Source of the DNA: Endocalyx cinctus
Lineage: Eukaryota > Ascomycota > Sordariomycetes > Amphisphaeriales > Apiosporaceae
Length of the DNA: 64,000 nt
Direction of reading: 5' to 3'
Assembly (NCBI GenBank): GCA_001600455.1
Contig: BCKC01000002.1
Span: forward strand, 434,001 to 498,000
Part shown: one piece after another, positions 47,079-59,108 of the stretch
How the letters are laid out: every line of letters begins with the position of its first letter
Position numbering within the stretch: position 1 is the stretch's first letter
The notes under the pieces: generated by a model
Told to the model about the DNA's origin: nothing
Databases searched by the model: none
What the model saw: only the letters and a program-made list of their open reading frames with translations
Position numbers and translations under genes: made by a program

Positions 47079-49088
47079 CGTGCCACCAATTTTGTTCTCT
47101 GAGTGGCATGGGTGCTAGAAAATTAGACCCCGCGGGCGTCAAGCACGCAGCCCCTCTTTATCGGTCAATTGATGAGGTATAGAGGGGTTTCGAGGTAATA
47201 AGATACACAAAGATAAATCAAGGATATTTGGCCATTGTTGCGATTTGATTAGAGACTGAAAAGTTGTGAATCTGATGACGTTTCCACCTAAGTATTAGAT
47301 CCTATCTATCGGAGTCGCCAGGGCTGTGAAGGAAGAAAGACGTGGCGGAGTTCAATACAGGAGGTGGAGCTTGCAGCCCGCAAAAGGGCCTGTGTTTACA
47401 ATTTTTACTGTGCTACACAGAAAAGATAAGATAAGAAAACGACAGGGATTTTAAAGATGGTTCCGTAGAGGCGTGTAGAAGACCCTTCGTAAACCCAGAC
47501 ATAAGTACTGCGTAGTACGTATAGTCTGACAGTACAAGAGGAGCTTGCAGCATTGAAAGAAGCCTCCTATCTCTAAATGGTTAGTTTATTACCCATGCTG
47601 CCGTGCTACCCGTGGACTTTACCGTACCATTCCGTACCGTACAATGCGCCCACTTAAGTTTACCTACCTGCTTCTGCCCACCTCAACCCCATCCATGCAG
47701 TTTACTGTTTGTGTTCCAGTACAGGCCGCATTAATACACTAAGCCGAAGCAATCGGTTCAGCTCGTGTGCGCCAGCTGGCTAATATAACAGCTGGTACGG
47801 CACGGTACTGTATGATATCCTGTGGGTAGAGTTACGAGAGTAGCTATTAGAGCGGCTCTTGGAATCGCGACGTACTCCGTAAGTAAGATTTAAAGTTAGT
47901 AGGTTATTGTAGGGCTCTCTCTAGCGTACTCAATCAACTAACCTAGTATAAGATCACTATAAATTTAGTGATACACACTGTACAAATGCACTATATCTGC
48001 TTTGTTTAATATATTTCACTTTTGGCTATACGACGGGTACCGGAAGTAAGTATATAATTACATCCGTCATAATTATATACCAAGAACTTGAAAACAGTGT
48101 GACCCTCGGCGGAGGAAAAGAGCCCTGGAAGTATTTATTATTAAAAACACATAATTCCTAAAAGAAGTGAGCGTGCTGGCTCACATAAAGGCCTGAGTCT
48201 CGAATTACCTTGTTGGATAATCGGTCAAAATTACGGTTAGGCTTTGCTGCGAATATATTGTGAAACATTTACCGATCTGGGAAGTGATGTCTTAATAAAG
48301 TAGGCCGGCGGCCGAGAAAATCCGTGAAACCATTGGTTCGCGTCGCCTTGTCACGGCCATCACATCCTGGGCTACCGGTGATGCTGGATACATTCTCTCC
48401 CTTTTTTTTTTCTTCAATATGGAACGACGAATGATGCGGACTATACCTATACCATTGGAAATAGGGAAGGTGACGGCTATAATGATATTCTTTTTTTTTT
48501 TTTTCTATTCATAAATTATGAATCGAGACAATACCAAGTGATATTTCAACCTATGACTTCTCACGGGCCTACACACGATCTAGAATCAATATGATGGTGG
48601 ATCTTGTGGTTTGCTACCTAGTCCCTCTGCATAAGCGGAGAAGGTAAATTACATTGGTTTCATCTTCGGCGTCGGTACTACAATCTCAGCCGCGAGCTCC
48701 TTAATATCCGGTGCTTTAGTTGAAGCTGGTCCCGGAGCTTGGAGGTGAATCTTCTGGATCAATCTATCGCTTGGAAGAATTTGAATAGTAGTAATGCTTC
48801 AATGACTTATGTGTCCCACTCGAAGAATGATCAAGATTTCTGTAGCTAGATTCAGATGGTGGACTAGATAAATGTTGGAATGATTGTCGGTTCGACCATG
48901 TTTACTCTATGTGTCCTAGTCAATGGTGCTTCGACTAACTCTTGGCTGGCCTGTTATATGGCCTGTGACTGTTGGTAATATTTAGACAGAAGCTCCGGCG
49001 AAATGCCCTATCAAATGATCGACTGGAGTGAGGAGAAAGATAAAAAGACAGTAAGTGAACAAAAGTCACCCCTTGAGCACTAATTGCT
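47079..49088. other. intergenic with short dispersed repeat
   Basis: 2 kb AT-rich DNA with poly-T/A runs, a copy of the 35-bp dispersed repeat (47468-47502) and half of the TACTCCGTA palindrome near 47873. No gene seen. Confidence 0.6.
47468..47502 (+). repeat. dispersed 35-bp repeat, copy 1
   Basis: Begins GAGGCGTGTAGAAGA and shares 29 of 35 bases with 52540-52574. Four of six differences are transitions and most alter C in this copy to T in the other. Confidence 0.7.
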
Positions 49089-50105
49089 CTAACCCAGCTT
49101 ATCGAAAATAGAGATAGCCTCATCTGAGGGCTTGGACAGTTGCCACGACGATGAGACGGCCCCTTCCGCCTCCATTGCTTCCTTCCATGCATCGTGCGAT
49201 TCCTTTTCCATGTCGCGGATTTGAAAATCTCCACCGCCGGCTTTCCAACCCAGTCTGATGCTGTACTCTTGTCTGCCACCTACGAGAGAAGCCTTGGCGG
49301 CAGTCGAGTTAGACGCCTCGTTCTTTTCCTTCACCCGGTCATCTCGAACTTCCTTCAGCTTTTCGAGGATTTTATTCATAGTATCTTCGTCCGAATCCGA
49401 ATAGCAGCATTGCACGAGTGACCCTAGGTCGCTATTTGTCAAGTTGCTCAGATCGACGGAAGAGATCATGACCGAAACCGCTAGGACGTTCTTGGCCACC
49501 GCCGTGATGGATGCGCTCTTGAACTGGTACGTGTATAGATGCATGTCGACACGGTAAGGGTACCCGAGCTTTCCAATAGTAACGAAGCTGACAGCAATGC
49601 ATATAAGCGTCTCTCTTTATTCCAACGCATTTATATGGAAGCGTGCGAAAATCAACATACTACTTCGTCTGCTGGTTAGAATTGGCTGCTGCCGACCCGA
49701 ATAGAGCTTCTAGTGATTGGCTCAAAACGTCCCCCAGTGCCTTCGCAATGTCTTGGTTTACGAATGACTTATATACCGACATGAGATGCTTGGCGATCTT
49801 GTCGGCTTCGTACACGACAGAACACCTGATGATCGTATCCTCTTGCATGAACTTGCTGACATTGATCTTCGTCGTGTCCGACTTGTCTCTGTAATCACAT
49901 CATGTGAGCCCTCCACGGCACCATCCAGTTGAAAAAAAAATAATCTAATTAGTTCAGGGAAGACTCACTTAACCGCGGCTTTAAAAAGGGCTGTTTCCAT
50001 CTTCGCAAGGTCTACCAAAGAGTTGATGGCGTCGGTTGCAAGCATTTCACTTTCGTCGTTAATCTTCTTCGCTTCCGAGCGAATCGCAGAGATAGCGACG
50101 CCCAT
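49089..50105 (-). CDS. unrecognised helical protein
   Basis: Exons 50105-49969, 49888-49661 and 49587-49089 (introns 80 and 73 nt) give 287 residues. The joins keep frame and restore KDKSDTTKIN and TKYFVTIGKLG. The frame is open 17 codons upstream of 50105 and a 6-nt first exon (ATGCCG at 50252-50247, 90-nt intron) could extend it, so the start is uncertain. The protein is soluble-looking: helices to ~115 (DIAKALGDVLSQSLEALF), a beta-rich centre (YPYRVDMHLYTYQF), an Ala/Val helix (AVAKNVLAVSVMISSVD), then a charged coil (LEKLKEVRDDRVKEKNEA). There is no signal peptide and no motif I can assign. Divergent from the phosphatase-like gene at 51435 across 1.3 kb. Confidence 0.65.
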
Positions 50106-50252
50106 GGTGATAGTGAAGCCAGCCGCGGATCTAGCTTGGATGAAAATAATGAGACTCTGTAAAAAGATTTATCTTTGGCTCAAGTGGGCGGGAAGAGGGT
50201 GAAGGATCTGTTGCAAAAGAAGTTTATAACTAACATGCACTCTCACCGGCAT

Positions 50253-51434
50253 AGAGGGGTGGTCTCAGATTCGAGTACTTATCCTTCAGTCCTATGACTT
50301 GGCACCGAGCGCTGCTTTTACGAAGTATGGTAGCATCTATGATTTCATAGTAGTACTAGTCAAACTGGCAAGGTGGTCAAAATATTGATGTTTGCAAGAT
50401 CATCGATGGACGTTTCTCGACCATCTTAGACAGCACTCGGTCCGAAAGCTAATCTCCAATTATAGGCAGGTATCCAAGAGCGATTGCATGGCCTGGACTC
50501 CCTTGGTTCTTTTCATTGCTTCTTCATCTTCTTTGATTTCTCCGGACGCGAGTTGACAGGACTTGGTAGAGACCAGAGTAAAAAGGCAAGGATGTATATA
50601 AAGATGCAACTCTCATTTATTACTTGCCCTGTGAATTGCCACTACAATGACTACGAATGTTTGATGTATATACAAGTACATATTTTTTGGAGCTGTTGGA
50701 AACGTCACAATGGTCGTAATGCTCTCACAGGCTACGTAGTATAATTATGAGGTAAAAAGAGGCTAACTTAGGCAACTACTGCAATGCAGGGCACTGTTTG
50801 ATGCGGCAGCAGTACATAAAGGAGTTGAAAGTCTGAATCAAGTAATCAGCAAAACCATATTACCACCCTAAGTATCCAATCCGAAACATCCCGTCTGAAA
50901 GCATGGAATCTGGCAGATACTCAACCTTGTCATAAATAACTTTTTTTTTATTGTCGCTCGGTTATATGAGAAAAAGGGTGGCGTAGGAAGTGGGCCGAGT
51001 TTGAGAGCTGACTGACATACACTTCGTGGTCTAGTTGTGCAAGCGGTGGTAAGGTCTCTGCTGAATAACGCATATATTAATTGAGTTTTCTACCAAATTA
51101 TATATCTGAATGACTAATTAGTTACGTCTTCCTGCCATCAACTGGCGATTACAATCTTCCCCTTCGGAGCCGTTTCTCGCAATCAGGCAACACCTTCATG
51201 CAATCGAGACACTCCGCACGCCCTTTCTCTTTGAACATACCCCTCCTATACTAGCCGCTCTTTGAAAATAGGCCATACTTACTGTGCCTAAATCAGGTCG
51301 CCATTCCCATGCTTTTATAATTTCAACAAGTTCACCCACGTAGGTCTATATTACCTTATGATCTACCATAATATTAATATTACTTCTAATCAAATAACGT
51401 ACTATCTCTAGATTGCCACCGGCCAAGAACCGAA
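50253..51434. other. intergenic between divergent genes
   Basis: AT-rich; an 86-codon open frame at 50484 lacks family resemblance. Nothing else seen. Confidence 0.5.
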
Positions 51435-51938
51435 ATGGTCTCCGAAAAAGAAGCAGGCTTCTCTCGATTCGAGCAGGTGAAAGCCCGCCTAGGCAAAGAC
51501 GACAAGCTCTTCCGCTCTTCCGCGCCCCACTACAAGGACGAGGACACGGACCAGAGCCTCGACGACAAGTCGATCAAATTCCTGCAGGAGAAGAAGATCG
51601 AGCACGTTATCAGCCTGAACAGCGACGCAAACAATAAAGACATCACCAAGAAGCTCAAGGACAACAATATCGCTTACACGCCGCTGCCAGTGGAGGACTT
51701 CCACGCCCCGACTGCCGCGCAGCTGAAGACCGGGTGGGAAGCTTTTGGGAAGCACCGTAAGGGAACCCTTGTGTGGTGCGGATACGGTTACGGAAGGACG
51801 GGTACCATGGTTAGCGCTCTGCAGATATACTCGCAAAGGATGTCACACAGCGACTATGAAAAGAATCATGTCGAAGGGACGCAGAATAATTCATCAACTG
51901 GGCAGTTCGAAGTACTTGATAAATTGCAGGGAATCTAA
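51435..51938 (+). CDS. small Cys-based phosphatase-like protein (DSP/PTP fold)
   Basis: Single exon, 167 residues. The signature is C115-G-Y-G-Y-G-R121-T-G, a CX5R loop of the protein-tyrosine/dual-specificity phosphatase superfamily, preceded by Trp instead of the usual His (LVWCGYG). Asp88 in PVEDFHAPT is in the general-acid position. KIEHVISLN and YTPLPVED match the strand order of DSPs. The length is close to a minimal DSP domain with no targeting region, so a cytosolic enzyme acting on phospho-Tyr, -Ser, lipid or RNA 5' phosphates is possible. The CGYG-type loop is unusual for fungal housekeeping DSPs, and lateral transfer should be considered. GC-rich coding sequence. Confidence 0.8.
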   Translation: MVSEKEAGFSRFEQVKARLGKDDKLFRSSAPHYKDEDTDQSLDDKSIKFLQEKKIEHVISLNSDANNKDITKKLKDNNIAYTPLPVEDFHAPTAAQLKTGWEAFGKHRKGTLVWCGYGYGRTGTMVSALQIYSQRMSHSDYEKNHVEGTQNNSSTGQFEVLDKLQGI

Positions 51939-52822
51939 GTGAGTTCAATACAAACAGGAGGAACACATATGAAATGGTCAAGCAAATCTGGTAGAATGAA
52001 AATAAATAAAGTAAACAAAATAAGCGGGCAGAAGCCGATGAAAAGGAAGGCAAAGAAAAGAAGAAAAGGCGCCCTGTAGTGGTTCGAACCCTCGGGATTC
52101 ACATAAACTGTGAGTTCAGAGATCTAGATTTGACTTTGTTGTACCTCTTACTCTCCCTATGAAACCAAGTCAACCAAGTACAAGCAGACACAGATTCTGA
52201 ATTGGTACCTAAATTCCACTATTCGTAACTGTTATATCCCATTATTTCTAATATAGAGCAGTTAGCTAACAATAAGCTATTGACAGACCAAGATACCCCT
52301 TATCACTGTCCCGGACAAGGTTGCAAAAAATAGTGCACGACACTGGCCAGCATCATCAATCACCCCGAGAGCGAATCATGCGGCTATACGCGGTCCAAGA
52401 ACGTTCAGCGCAGCATTCAAGGTGCGATAGGCGACGACAAGCTGATTATGCTCTAATGCTGTCAGGTTTTGAAGTTCGAAGACGTAGTTGCCAATGATAG
52501 AGCCTTTACTTAAGCGCATAGTAGTATAAGTCTTAACAGGAGGCGTGTAGAAGAATCTTCGTAAACTTAGGCATTATTTTTACACCTTTCTTGTTTAATT
52601 AGGCAAGACACAAATGCAGATAACTATCGCTATATAGACTTATTGGTATGGCCATAACTTCAGGTATAAGAATAAGACATAAACTTCATCTCAGTGTCAA
52701 CTAGCGTTCAAAGATACAAGTTTCTACTTACGAACAAATAGAAATATGATGGAAATAGCTTTATAGAACAAATAAAGAAAACAGTAGGTCAAATTTCAAC
52801 TCGGTGATACTGATTATATCCG
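51939..52822. other. intergenic with second dispersed-repeat copy
   Basis: AT-rich spacer between convergent genes. A GGTTCGAACC word at about 52081 recalls a T-arm but no tRNA cloverleaf can be drawn around it. Confidence 0.55.
52540..52574 (+). repeat. dispersed 35-bp repeat, copy 2
   Basis: Begins GAGGCGTGTAGAAGA; see copy at 47468-47502. AT-richer at the variable positions. Confidence 0.7.
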
Positions 52823-54248
52823 TCATTGCCACGCCGCCGCTAATTGTGCCGCGGCATCACCAGCTTGCTTCAGATAAGCATCCGGTTCCATATCATCATC
52901 TATACCTAGGAACCTTTGGTTGGTCGGTAACTCGCTTGTTCGCAATACGGGATAGATGGCGGTCCCTTCATTCACCTCGTCAAACATAGCGCCGAATATG
53001 AAAGTCGGCTTCAGCGAGACCGCACCGTCTAGCTGCTTCTGGTAGAAAGTGCCGTTAAATCTCGGGAAGTGGTCGAAGATCTCGTTCGGGTTCGCGTTGC
53101 TGCTCGAGCCCCCGGGCCACACCACGATGCTGCTATCGATACCCATCTCGCGCAGCGCGTCCGCGTCCTCGACCGCCTGCCGCCCGTTGAGGAAGTCCTC
53201 GTAGTCGTCGTTCCCGTACGCGCCCACCGTCCACGGCTGCAGCATATCCGCGAGCTCGTACACGGGGCCGTACCCGCCCGGCTGGTTCTGCACCAGCTCG
53301 GCGTGCCAGGCTTGCTGGACCCCCAGGATCACGTACCAGCCCGCGTTCTTCAGCGCCGTCACGATGGCGACGCCGTCGTCCGCCGTGACTTCTTGCACGA
53401 TGCCGAACCCCCAGATCTCCAGCACCGGCTTCCCTTCGTGTCGCATGTAAGCGGGCGAGGAGATTATGGAATTGAGAGCGGCAAGGTCCGCGAGAAAGGT
53501 GGCTGTCACGTTAGTCGACGCCGTAGCCGCTCCGTTGAGATCGTATTCGATCACGAAGCCACGACCGTATTTCTCCGCAGAAGCTTGCGCGAAGTTGAGA
53601 ATCTAGTTATTTCTTATTAATATCAAAAAGATTTCCATATTGAAAAAAAAAAAAAAAAGGGAATACTCACATTTACCCATCCTCCGTTGTCCTCGTTGAT
53701 GTACCCGTAAAATCGCTGCAAAAAGGCACCGCTAATCCCGTGATCGGCCATGGCCTTGAAGTGCAAGTCAACCACGCCCTCACAATCATTGCTATAGAAC
53801 TGTGCGGGTTGACCATCAGGTAGCGTGAAGGGGGTGTCAAATAGGCACTCAGATGGATAGCCCGTCACGTTGGGTATCATGTCCACACCCACTATTTTCA
53901 ATTATTAGCATTTCCTGCTTCCATTAACAACTTTTTTTTTCCAATCTCTCTAGTTCTTACCATGTCCAACTTCTGGTGACGGCGTATCCCTGAGAGAATA
54001 ATTATGTTAGTCTCATCTCAAGGCTATATAACATCCAACTTAGTAAGATTAACTCACGTCGTCCAATGAGAATTTCCATTGTCCTCTCCAGGCTTTCGGA
54101 ACCACGCCTGGTACCCGACGAAAAATTGTCCGTTTAGAGTAGATCGATCGATCACGGACGTCTGCCTTTTCCAGGGTTCGGAGGTAAAAGGGCTGCAAGA
54201 TACACCACTGATCACAGCAGCTATAGCCCCTAGTCGTAACAAAGACAT
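52823..54248 (-). CDS. secreted GH99/GH71-like glycosidase (xylosidase-type annotation)
   Basis: Exons 54248-54058, 53989-53961, 53891-53671 and 53602-52823 (introns 68, 69 and 68 nt), 406 residues. MSLLRLGAIAAVISGVSC is a signal peptide. The short 29-nt second exon encodes DTPSPEVGH and is needed to connect HWTT to VGVDMIPNVTGYP. The motifs VGYQAWF, DLHFKAMADHGISGAFLQRF, RGFVIEYDL, VWPGGSSS and FGAMFDEVNEGTAIY are those of the TIM-barrel GH99-like group related to GH71, often labelled xylosidase/arabinosidase. The Glu residues in DEVNEG are likely catalytic. Extracellular polysaccharide breakdown is likely; the bond is unknown. The intron 3 poly-A/T run is not coding. Confidence 0.85.
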
Positions 54249-54347
54249 TTTCCCTTTCTTTTGGATTTACAATTATCTTCAACAGCACAAGGCCTGATTT
54301 GGAATTTTACAAGCCAGCCCTTCCATAATCAATATGGGCTTAGTCTT

Positions 54348-54356
54348 CTTTATATA
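54348..54356 (-). promoter_or_regulatory. TATA box of the GH99-like gene
   Basis: On the minus strand TATATAAAG lies ~100 bp upstream of the ATG at 54248. Confidence 0.5.
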
Positions 54357-55087
54357 CTCAATTGGAAAGGTGACAACATTCATTTCCGTGATATGTACGG
54401 CTTACTTAGACATGACAGCTGACGCCAGCACTTTGATGGCTGAGACATGCGTGCAATGGATCACTATAGACTCGCAATATATTGACTGTTACGACTGGGT
54501 GATGATTAATCTCATGGATTATGAGTAATAATTTCTTAGAAGACGTCTTCTAATATTTTGCAGCACTAAGAAGGGATTGCTGGTGTTGATCGCAGACCAC
54601 TTCGAGTGCAGTGAGGCATTCAGTCTCAAGCTAGGATAAGAACTAAATTAATATCCTGGCTTTTGTGCCATTCTACGCGTGAAATCAGCAGCTTTGGACC
54701 TTTTAAACAATAAGTAGGGTGATCTTACCACATCCCACTGGGTCGGAAATTTCATAGTCAACGCAGCCCGGATTTTAGGCCGGAAAAGCTAGGTCAGCAA
54801 CTCCTTAGCAATTATCTACACGGGCAACAACTTGGGATATAATGAATGACATCTCTTAAGGAGAAATTCGGAATCTATTACATTTTTTCATTAGTCAAGG
54901 TACAGATTTTGGATTTCTTGCCCCTTAAATATTCGGGAGGATTCCTGTTTTCGCTAATTAGACTGGAGAACCGTGTAGTTAACGAATTACCTTCGATCAT
55001 AACATGTAGAAGTGGCGGGGTATTTATCATCATATACTCATATAATTTTATATACATACGCAATCATTTATTTAATGCTGGACTCCT
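54357..55087. other. intergenic, no gene seen
   Basis: AT-rich spacer between the GH99-like promoter and the 3' end of the second NACHT gene. Confidence 0.5.
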
Positions 55088-57773
55088 TCACTCCTCCTCC
55101 TCTCCTCGTCGTCTTAGGCCACGTTGCAGCTCCTCCTGAGCGCTAATATCTTTCGACGATCTAAAAAAGCGTAACAAGCTCCGCCTTTTCCGTCCCGTCT
55201 CCTTCGCCGCCTTCCTATTATCGTATTCGACCGCGGCTTCCTTGAGCAGCTGCACCATGACCTCCTCCTTGTCGGCGACGACGGGGAACTCGGGCAGTGC
55301 GTTGAAGTAGGCCAGCTCGATCAGCGGCTGCGCCGAAGCCTTCCGGAAAATGCGCTCCGGCTTCTCCGTGAGCTTCGCGTGCACGTACATCTGCAAGCCG
55401 CACGCGACCGCCGCGTCGAGGAAGTCGTTTATGATCTCGGCTTCCCAGATCCGACGGACCCAGTTTCGGGGGTAGAGACGGCGCCCTAGCTTATCGAGCT
55501 CCTCGAGCTCGGCGATCGGGCTCTCCTCGTCGTACCGCTCGCACTCGACCGCGTAGTACATGATCTGCCGGACGACCTCGGCGAGCCGGTGGGCCGGCTT
55601 CTGGGATGTGTTCTGGTCGAGAGAGATGTGCACGTGGTAAGCCATCTGGGCAAGGTAGGCGCGGCAGAGCAGGAGGCGCGGGTTGAAGCTGCTGCCGGCG
55701 CGGTCCTCGAGCAGCCCCCAGACCACCTCGGTGCGCAGGAAGTCGCCCACTGTGCGGTGGAGGAAGACAACACGGTCGTAATCTGATTGACGGGATATGG
55801 AGAGCAGGTCGCGACACCACTTGTTCAGCAGGAAATGCACCTCCGTCCGCAATTTCTCGCGCTGCGGCTCATCGATCGATTGGACCCTAGCCATGTCCGA
55901 AAGGCTCGACCACGACGTCCCGTACTCGATTCCGTAGACGACATCAGCAGGTGGAGGGCTCCAGGCGGTGACGACGACGAGGAGGGCCCGGGCTGATTTC
56001 TTCTGGTAGAACCTGTCGAGCTTGTCGAGCATGTGCTGGAAATATTCCTCCAAGTCGGTAGGTAAGGAACGTAGTCTTTCTTGCAATGTCTCGAAGCTGT
56101 CCCGCTCGTTCAATCCTCGCAGCAGTTCTCGTATGACGAGGAAGACCCAGAGGAAGACACCCTGCGCCAAAGTAGTGATCTCTTTCGAGAGCTCGTCCGC
56201 CCTCTTCTCCACTTGTCGGAGCTGCTGGAACCGGGGATCGGACTGCAGAGTGCCAATGATGTACTTTTCCATATCTTCTTTCGTTTCATCTTCCAGTGCA
56301 AAAGTGGTCGCTTGCCCTGCTCCGTAATTAGTCCGAAACACATTCCACGGTCGGCTCGAAACACAGAATTTCACATTCTCGGATTTTTGTAGGCGGTCCA
56401 GTACTGATATGAGAGTGTAGTGATCATCACCTTGGTATTCGTCGAGCCCGTCGATGAAGAAGCACCAGCGTGCATAAGAGGATGTCTCATTAAGAGCTCG
56501 CTCTATCGTCATGACGAGCTCCTCCTCCGTCCACTTGTGAGGCTGCTGAAGTATCTCGGGGACTTCCGCTTCCTTCCATCTCTCGGGGGCCGCGTGTTGT
56601 GCGACATCCGGGCACTTGCCGAAGATTTGAAATAACAAACTCTGGAGCAAGCCGAGCTGCGACTTCTGCATACGCGTGCCAAGGTTCCAGAAGAAAAAGC
56701 TTGCCGTAAATAATTCTTTGCCTGCCGCCCAGTGTCCGAGGGCCTCCTTCGTACGGGGGCTATCAGCCAAGTACTTGAAAAGTGTCGACTTGCCTGATCC
56801 GGCCTTACCGCTAAGCCAAAATATGCCGTCCGAGCTGGTAAGCCAGCGAGCCAGGGGTGAGTCGGGCCGGTCGAATATCCATGTGTAGGTCTCTTTGTGC
56901 TTATCGCGAATCTCGCTGTGTCGATATGGCATCTCCTTGTACCGGAGGCTCTTTAGAACTTGGATAAGGCGCGGGATTATCGGTGCCTTCGCGACAAGAA
57001 AGGACAACTTCTGTAAAGTGGCATTATGCTCCGCCAGGCGCTCTTCTCTGACTCCCCTCGGCTGTGATTCGAGCAGCGGTACCGGGGCAGATGGTGAGTT
57101 CTGGACAGACCTCAAAAGCTGCCGAAGCTCATCTCCCTGGAGTAAGAATTTCGAGGATAAACCCCGATGAATCTCTGATATCTCGTTCAAGATTTCGACT
57201 TGCATCAACTGCGAGGCCTCTTTAGCCTCTTGGACGGACTTATACAACGCGGATTGATGATCTCTGCGTAGTTGTGTTAGTCATCTGGAACCACATAGTT
57301 ATCGTAGGTATACGCGGATTCGGTAGCTACCTGATCATAAAAGTTAGATGAAGAGTCAGCTCACTCCTCAGCCTATCTAGTTTAGACTCCAAATCTTTGA
57401 TTTGATCCGCCTGGATCATACCCTCAAGGGCTTTTCGAAACGACTGCCATGATCGAAATGGTTTAGATGGGTCAATTTTCAGTGAGTTTAATAGTCGTTG
57501 AAGCTCAGCCGATATGCTTTGAGCTCGACGAGCAATCTCGACAACCCCCTGGCCGATATCGGTATTCCCTTGCTGCTCCGGTGAGATAGAACACTTTTCA
57601 ACTTCATTCGTTAGCTTCCGGAGACGATTCAAGATCTCTTCCACGCCAAGAATTTCATCTGAGGCATCTTTCTGAGACTTGTAGATCTCATGGGCGGTCC
57701 CGATGATCTTCGCCGAAAACTCGACGAACTGGAGGAGAGCGGCAGCGCTTCCCAAGACGCTCCACGGGTCCAT
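55088..57773 (-). CDS. NACHT receptor with HeLo-like N-terminus, no repeats
   Basis: Exons 57773-57331 and 57263-55088 joined by a 67-nt intron in phase 2; 872 residues. The start is the ATG of MDPWSVLGSAA; the frame runs five codons further up but from a GTG. Residues 1 to ~150 are the HeLo-like N-terminal domain (LLQFVEFSAKIIGTAHEIYKS), then a helical linker. The NACHT has Walker A SGKAGSGKST (~302) and Walker B FFIDGLDEYQGD (~419), with VKFCVSSRPW as sensor and HRTVGDFLRT as the winged-helix segment. The C-terminus ends in a basic/acidic tail (RRRGEEEE) without WD, ankyrin or TPR repeats. It is a signalling NLR of the fungal cell-death type; ligand recognition must lie elsewhere or in a partner. 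Confidence 0.9.
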
Positions 57774-59108
57774 ATAGCTAAGCTCCACAAGAATTAATCA
57801 GAACTTGAATCATGAATTGAAACTTTTCCCTAATAGAGTGATCCGAGACGTGGTTCACCTTGCTCGAAAATAAGGTGGGGGTGTAGTAAAATGTTAGTGT
57901 GAAATCAAAATCGACACGATATGAGTGAACTGGAACCCCATGTCTAAAGTGAAAATCGGCTAGGCAGATGTTCCGATTCCGACGTGGATATTCCCACATG
58001 TCGAGCTCGGAGTTGACCAGGGGGTCTAAAAAGTTCCCAGAGGAGGGTCAACGGCGGTTTCTAAGCTTCTGCGACGCCTCTGTTGAAAATAAAAATATGA
58101 TGACACAACACATATCACGAAATTTTATCGTATACACTAATGGGAGGCTCGCACCGTCCTCTCCCCCGAGCCTTGGAACTAATCCTGACCTTAAGTCAGG
58201 GGTTATTACTGATCTTAATCGATTTTGAAGTAATACCCTCCACGTGAATTGAAAGCTACATATTGCATCCTCCGTAGTCCAGACCTATCGGTTAAGCAGA
58301 TACCGACTACGTCGGATTTGGCAGCATGTTTATAGTCGACAGATGCGCTCAGTCAAGTCAAAGTTAAAAAAGAAAAGAAAAAGAATAGTAATTATTAGGT
58401 GTTTTTCAAGGTATTTCTTTCACCTTGTCCAACCGGAGAGAACGACTAGAGACTCGAGTATTTTGATTTACTACAGCGGTGTAGATCTTGTGAGAAAATG
58501 GGGGTACGTTGAAGTGTAGGGTCGCGCAGTTACGTAGCCAGAGTTTAGCAGTAGGGTAGCAGTGTAAATCTAAGAGCCTAATAAATAACTTCGTTAATTC
58601 TTAACCTCCTTATCTCTCGTGAGAGGCGAAAACCTTTCCTTATGTAGATCTATTCTACTTGAGTTAACCGGAGGGTAGCCGTAGCCACGCTGGTAAATAT
58701 GTGCCCCAGTATGATATCTCTGACATGTTGTTTGGAGATATATTGGTATTCCAAACCTCTGTACCACGTCTATGTCCTTGTCTGGTTATGCGTTGGAGGG
58801 AATCTTAGTGTAGCAGCACCAACTTTCCTAGTGCAAGATTCTCCAATACTATGCATACTAAGACATCTGTATCGCAGGTATATGCACCCCTGGCCCAACA
58901 AGAGTAGCGATTCAGACCCTTGGAAACAATAGAGGTGCTCTCAGAAAAACATCATAGTCGCTGAACTCCGCGACAGAATTTTATCCAATTCCTGAGGAAC
59001 TCTATCTATTTCATAGTTCTAGCTATTAAAGCTCATTTTAGTTTACTCTATATTCTATCCATTCCATGTAGTCAATTATGAAGAAAAGTTTACGAACAGG
59101 AAGATGCT
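57774..59108. other. intergenic upstream of the second NACHT gene
   Basis: 1.3 kb AT-rich DNA; a 77-codon frame at 58699 looks like chance. No repeat recognised. Confidence 0.55.

Noticed and set aside
49089..50105. Idea that the orphan helical protein is a pore-forming alpha/beta protein
   Set aside because: Only the rough order of helices then strands is suggestive; no conserved motif was found.
52075..52110. Possible tRNA T-arm (GGTTCGAACC)
   Set aside because: No acceptor, D or anticodon stems can be formed on either strand.
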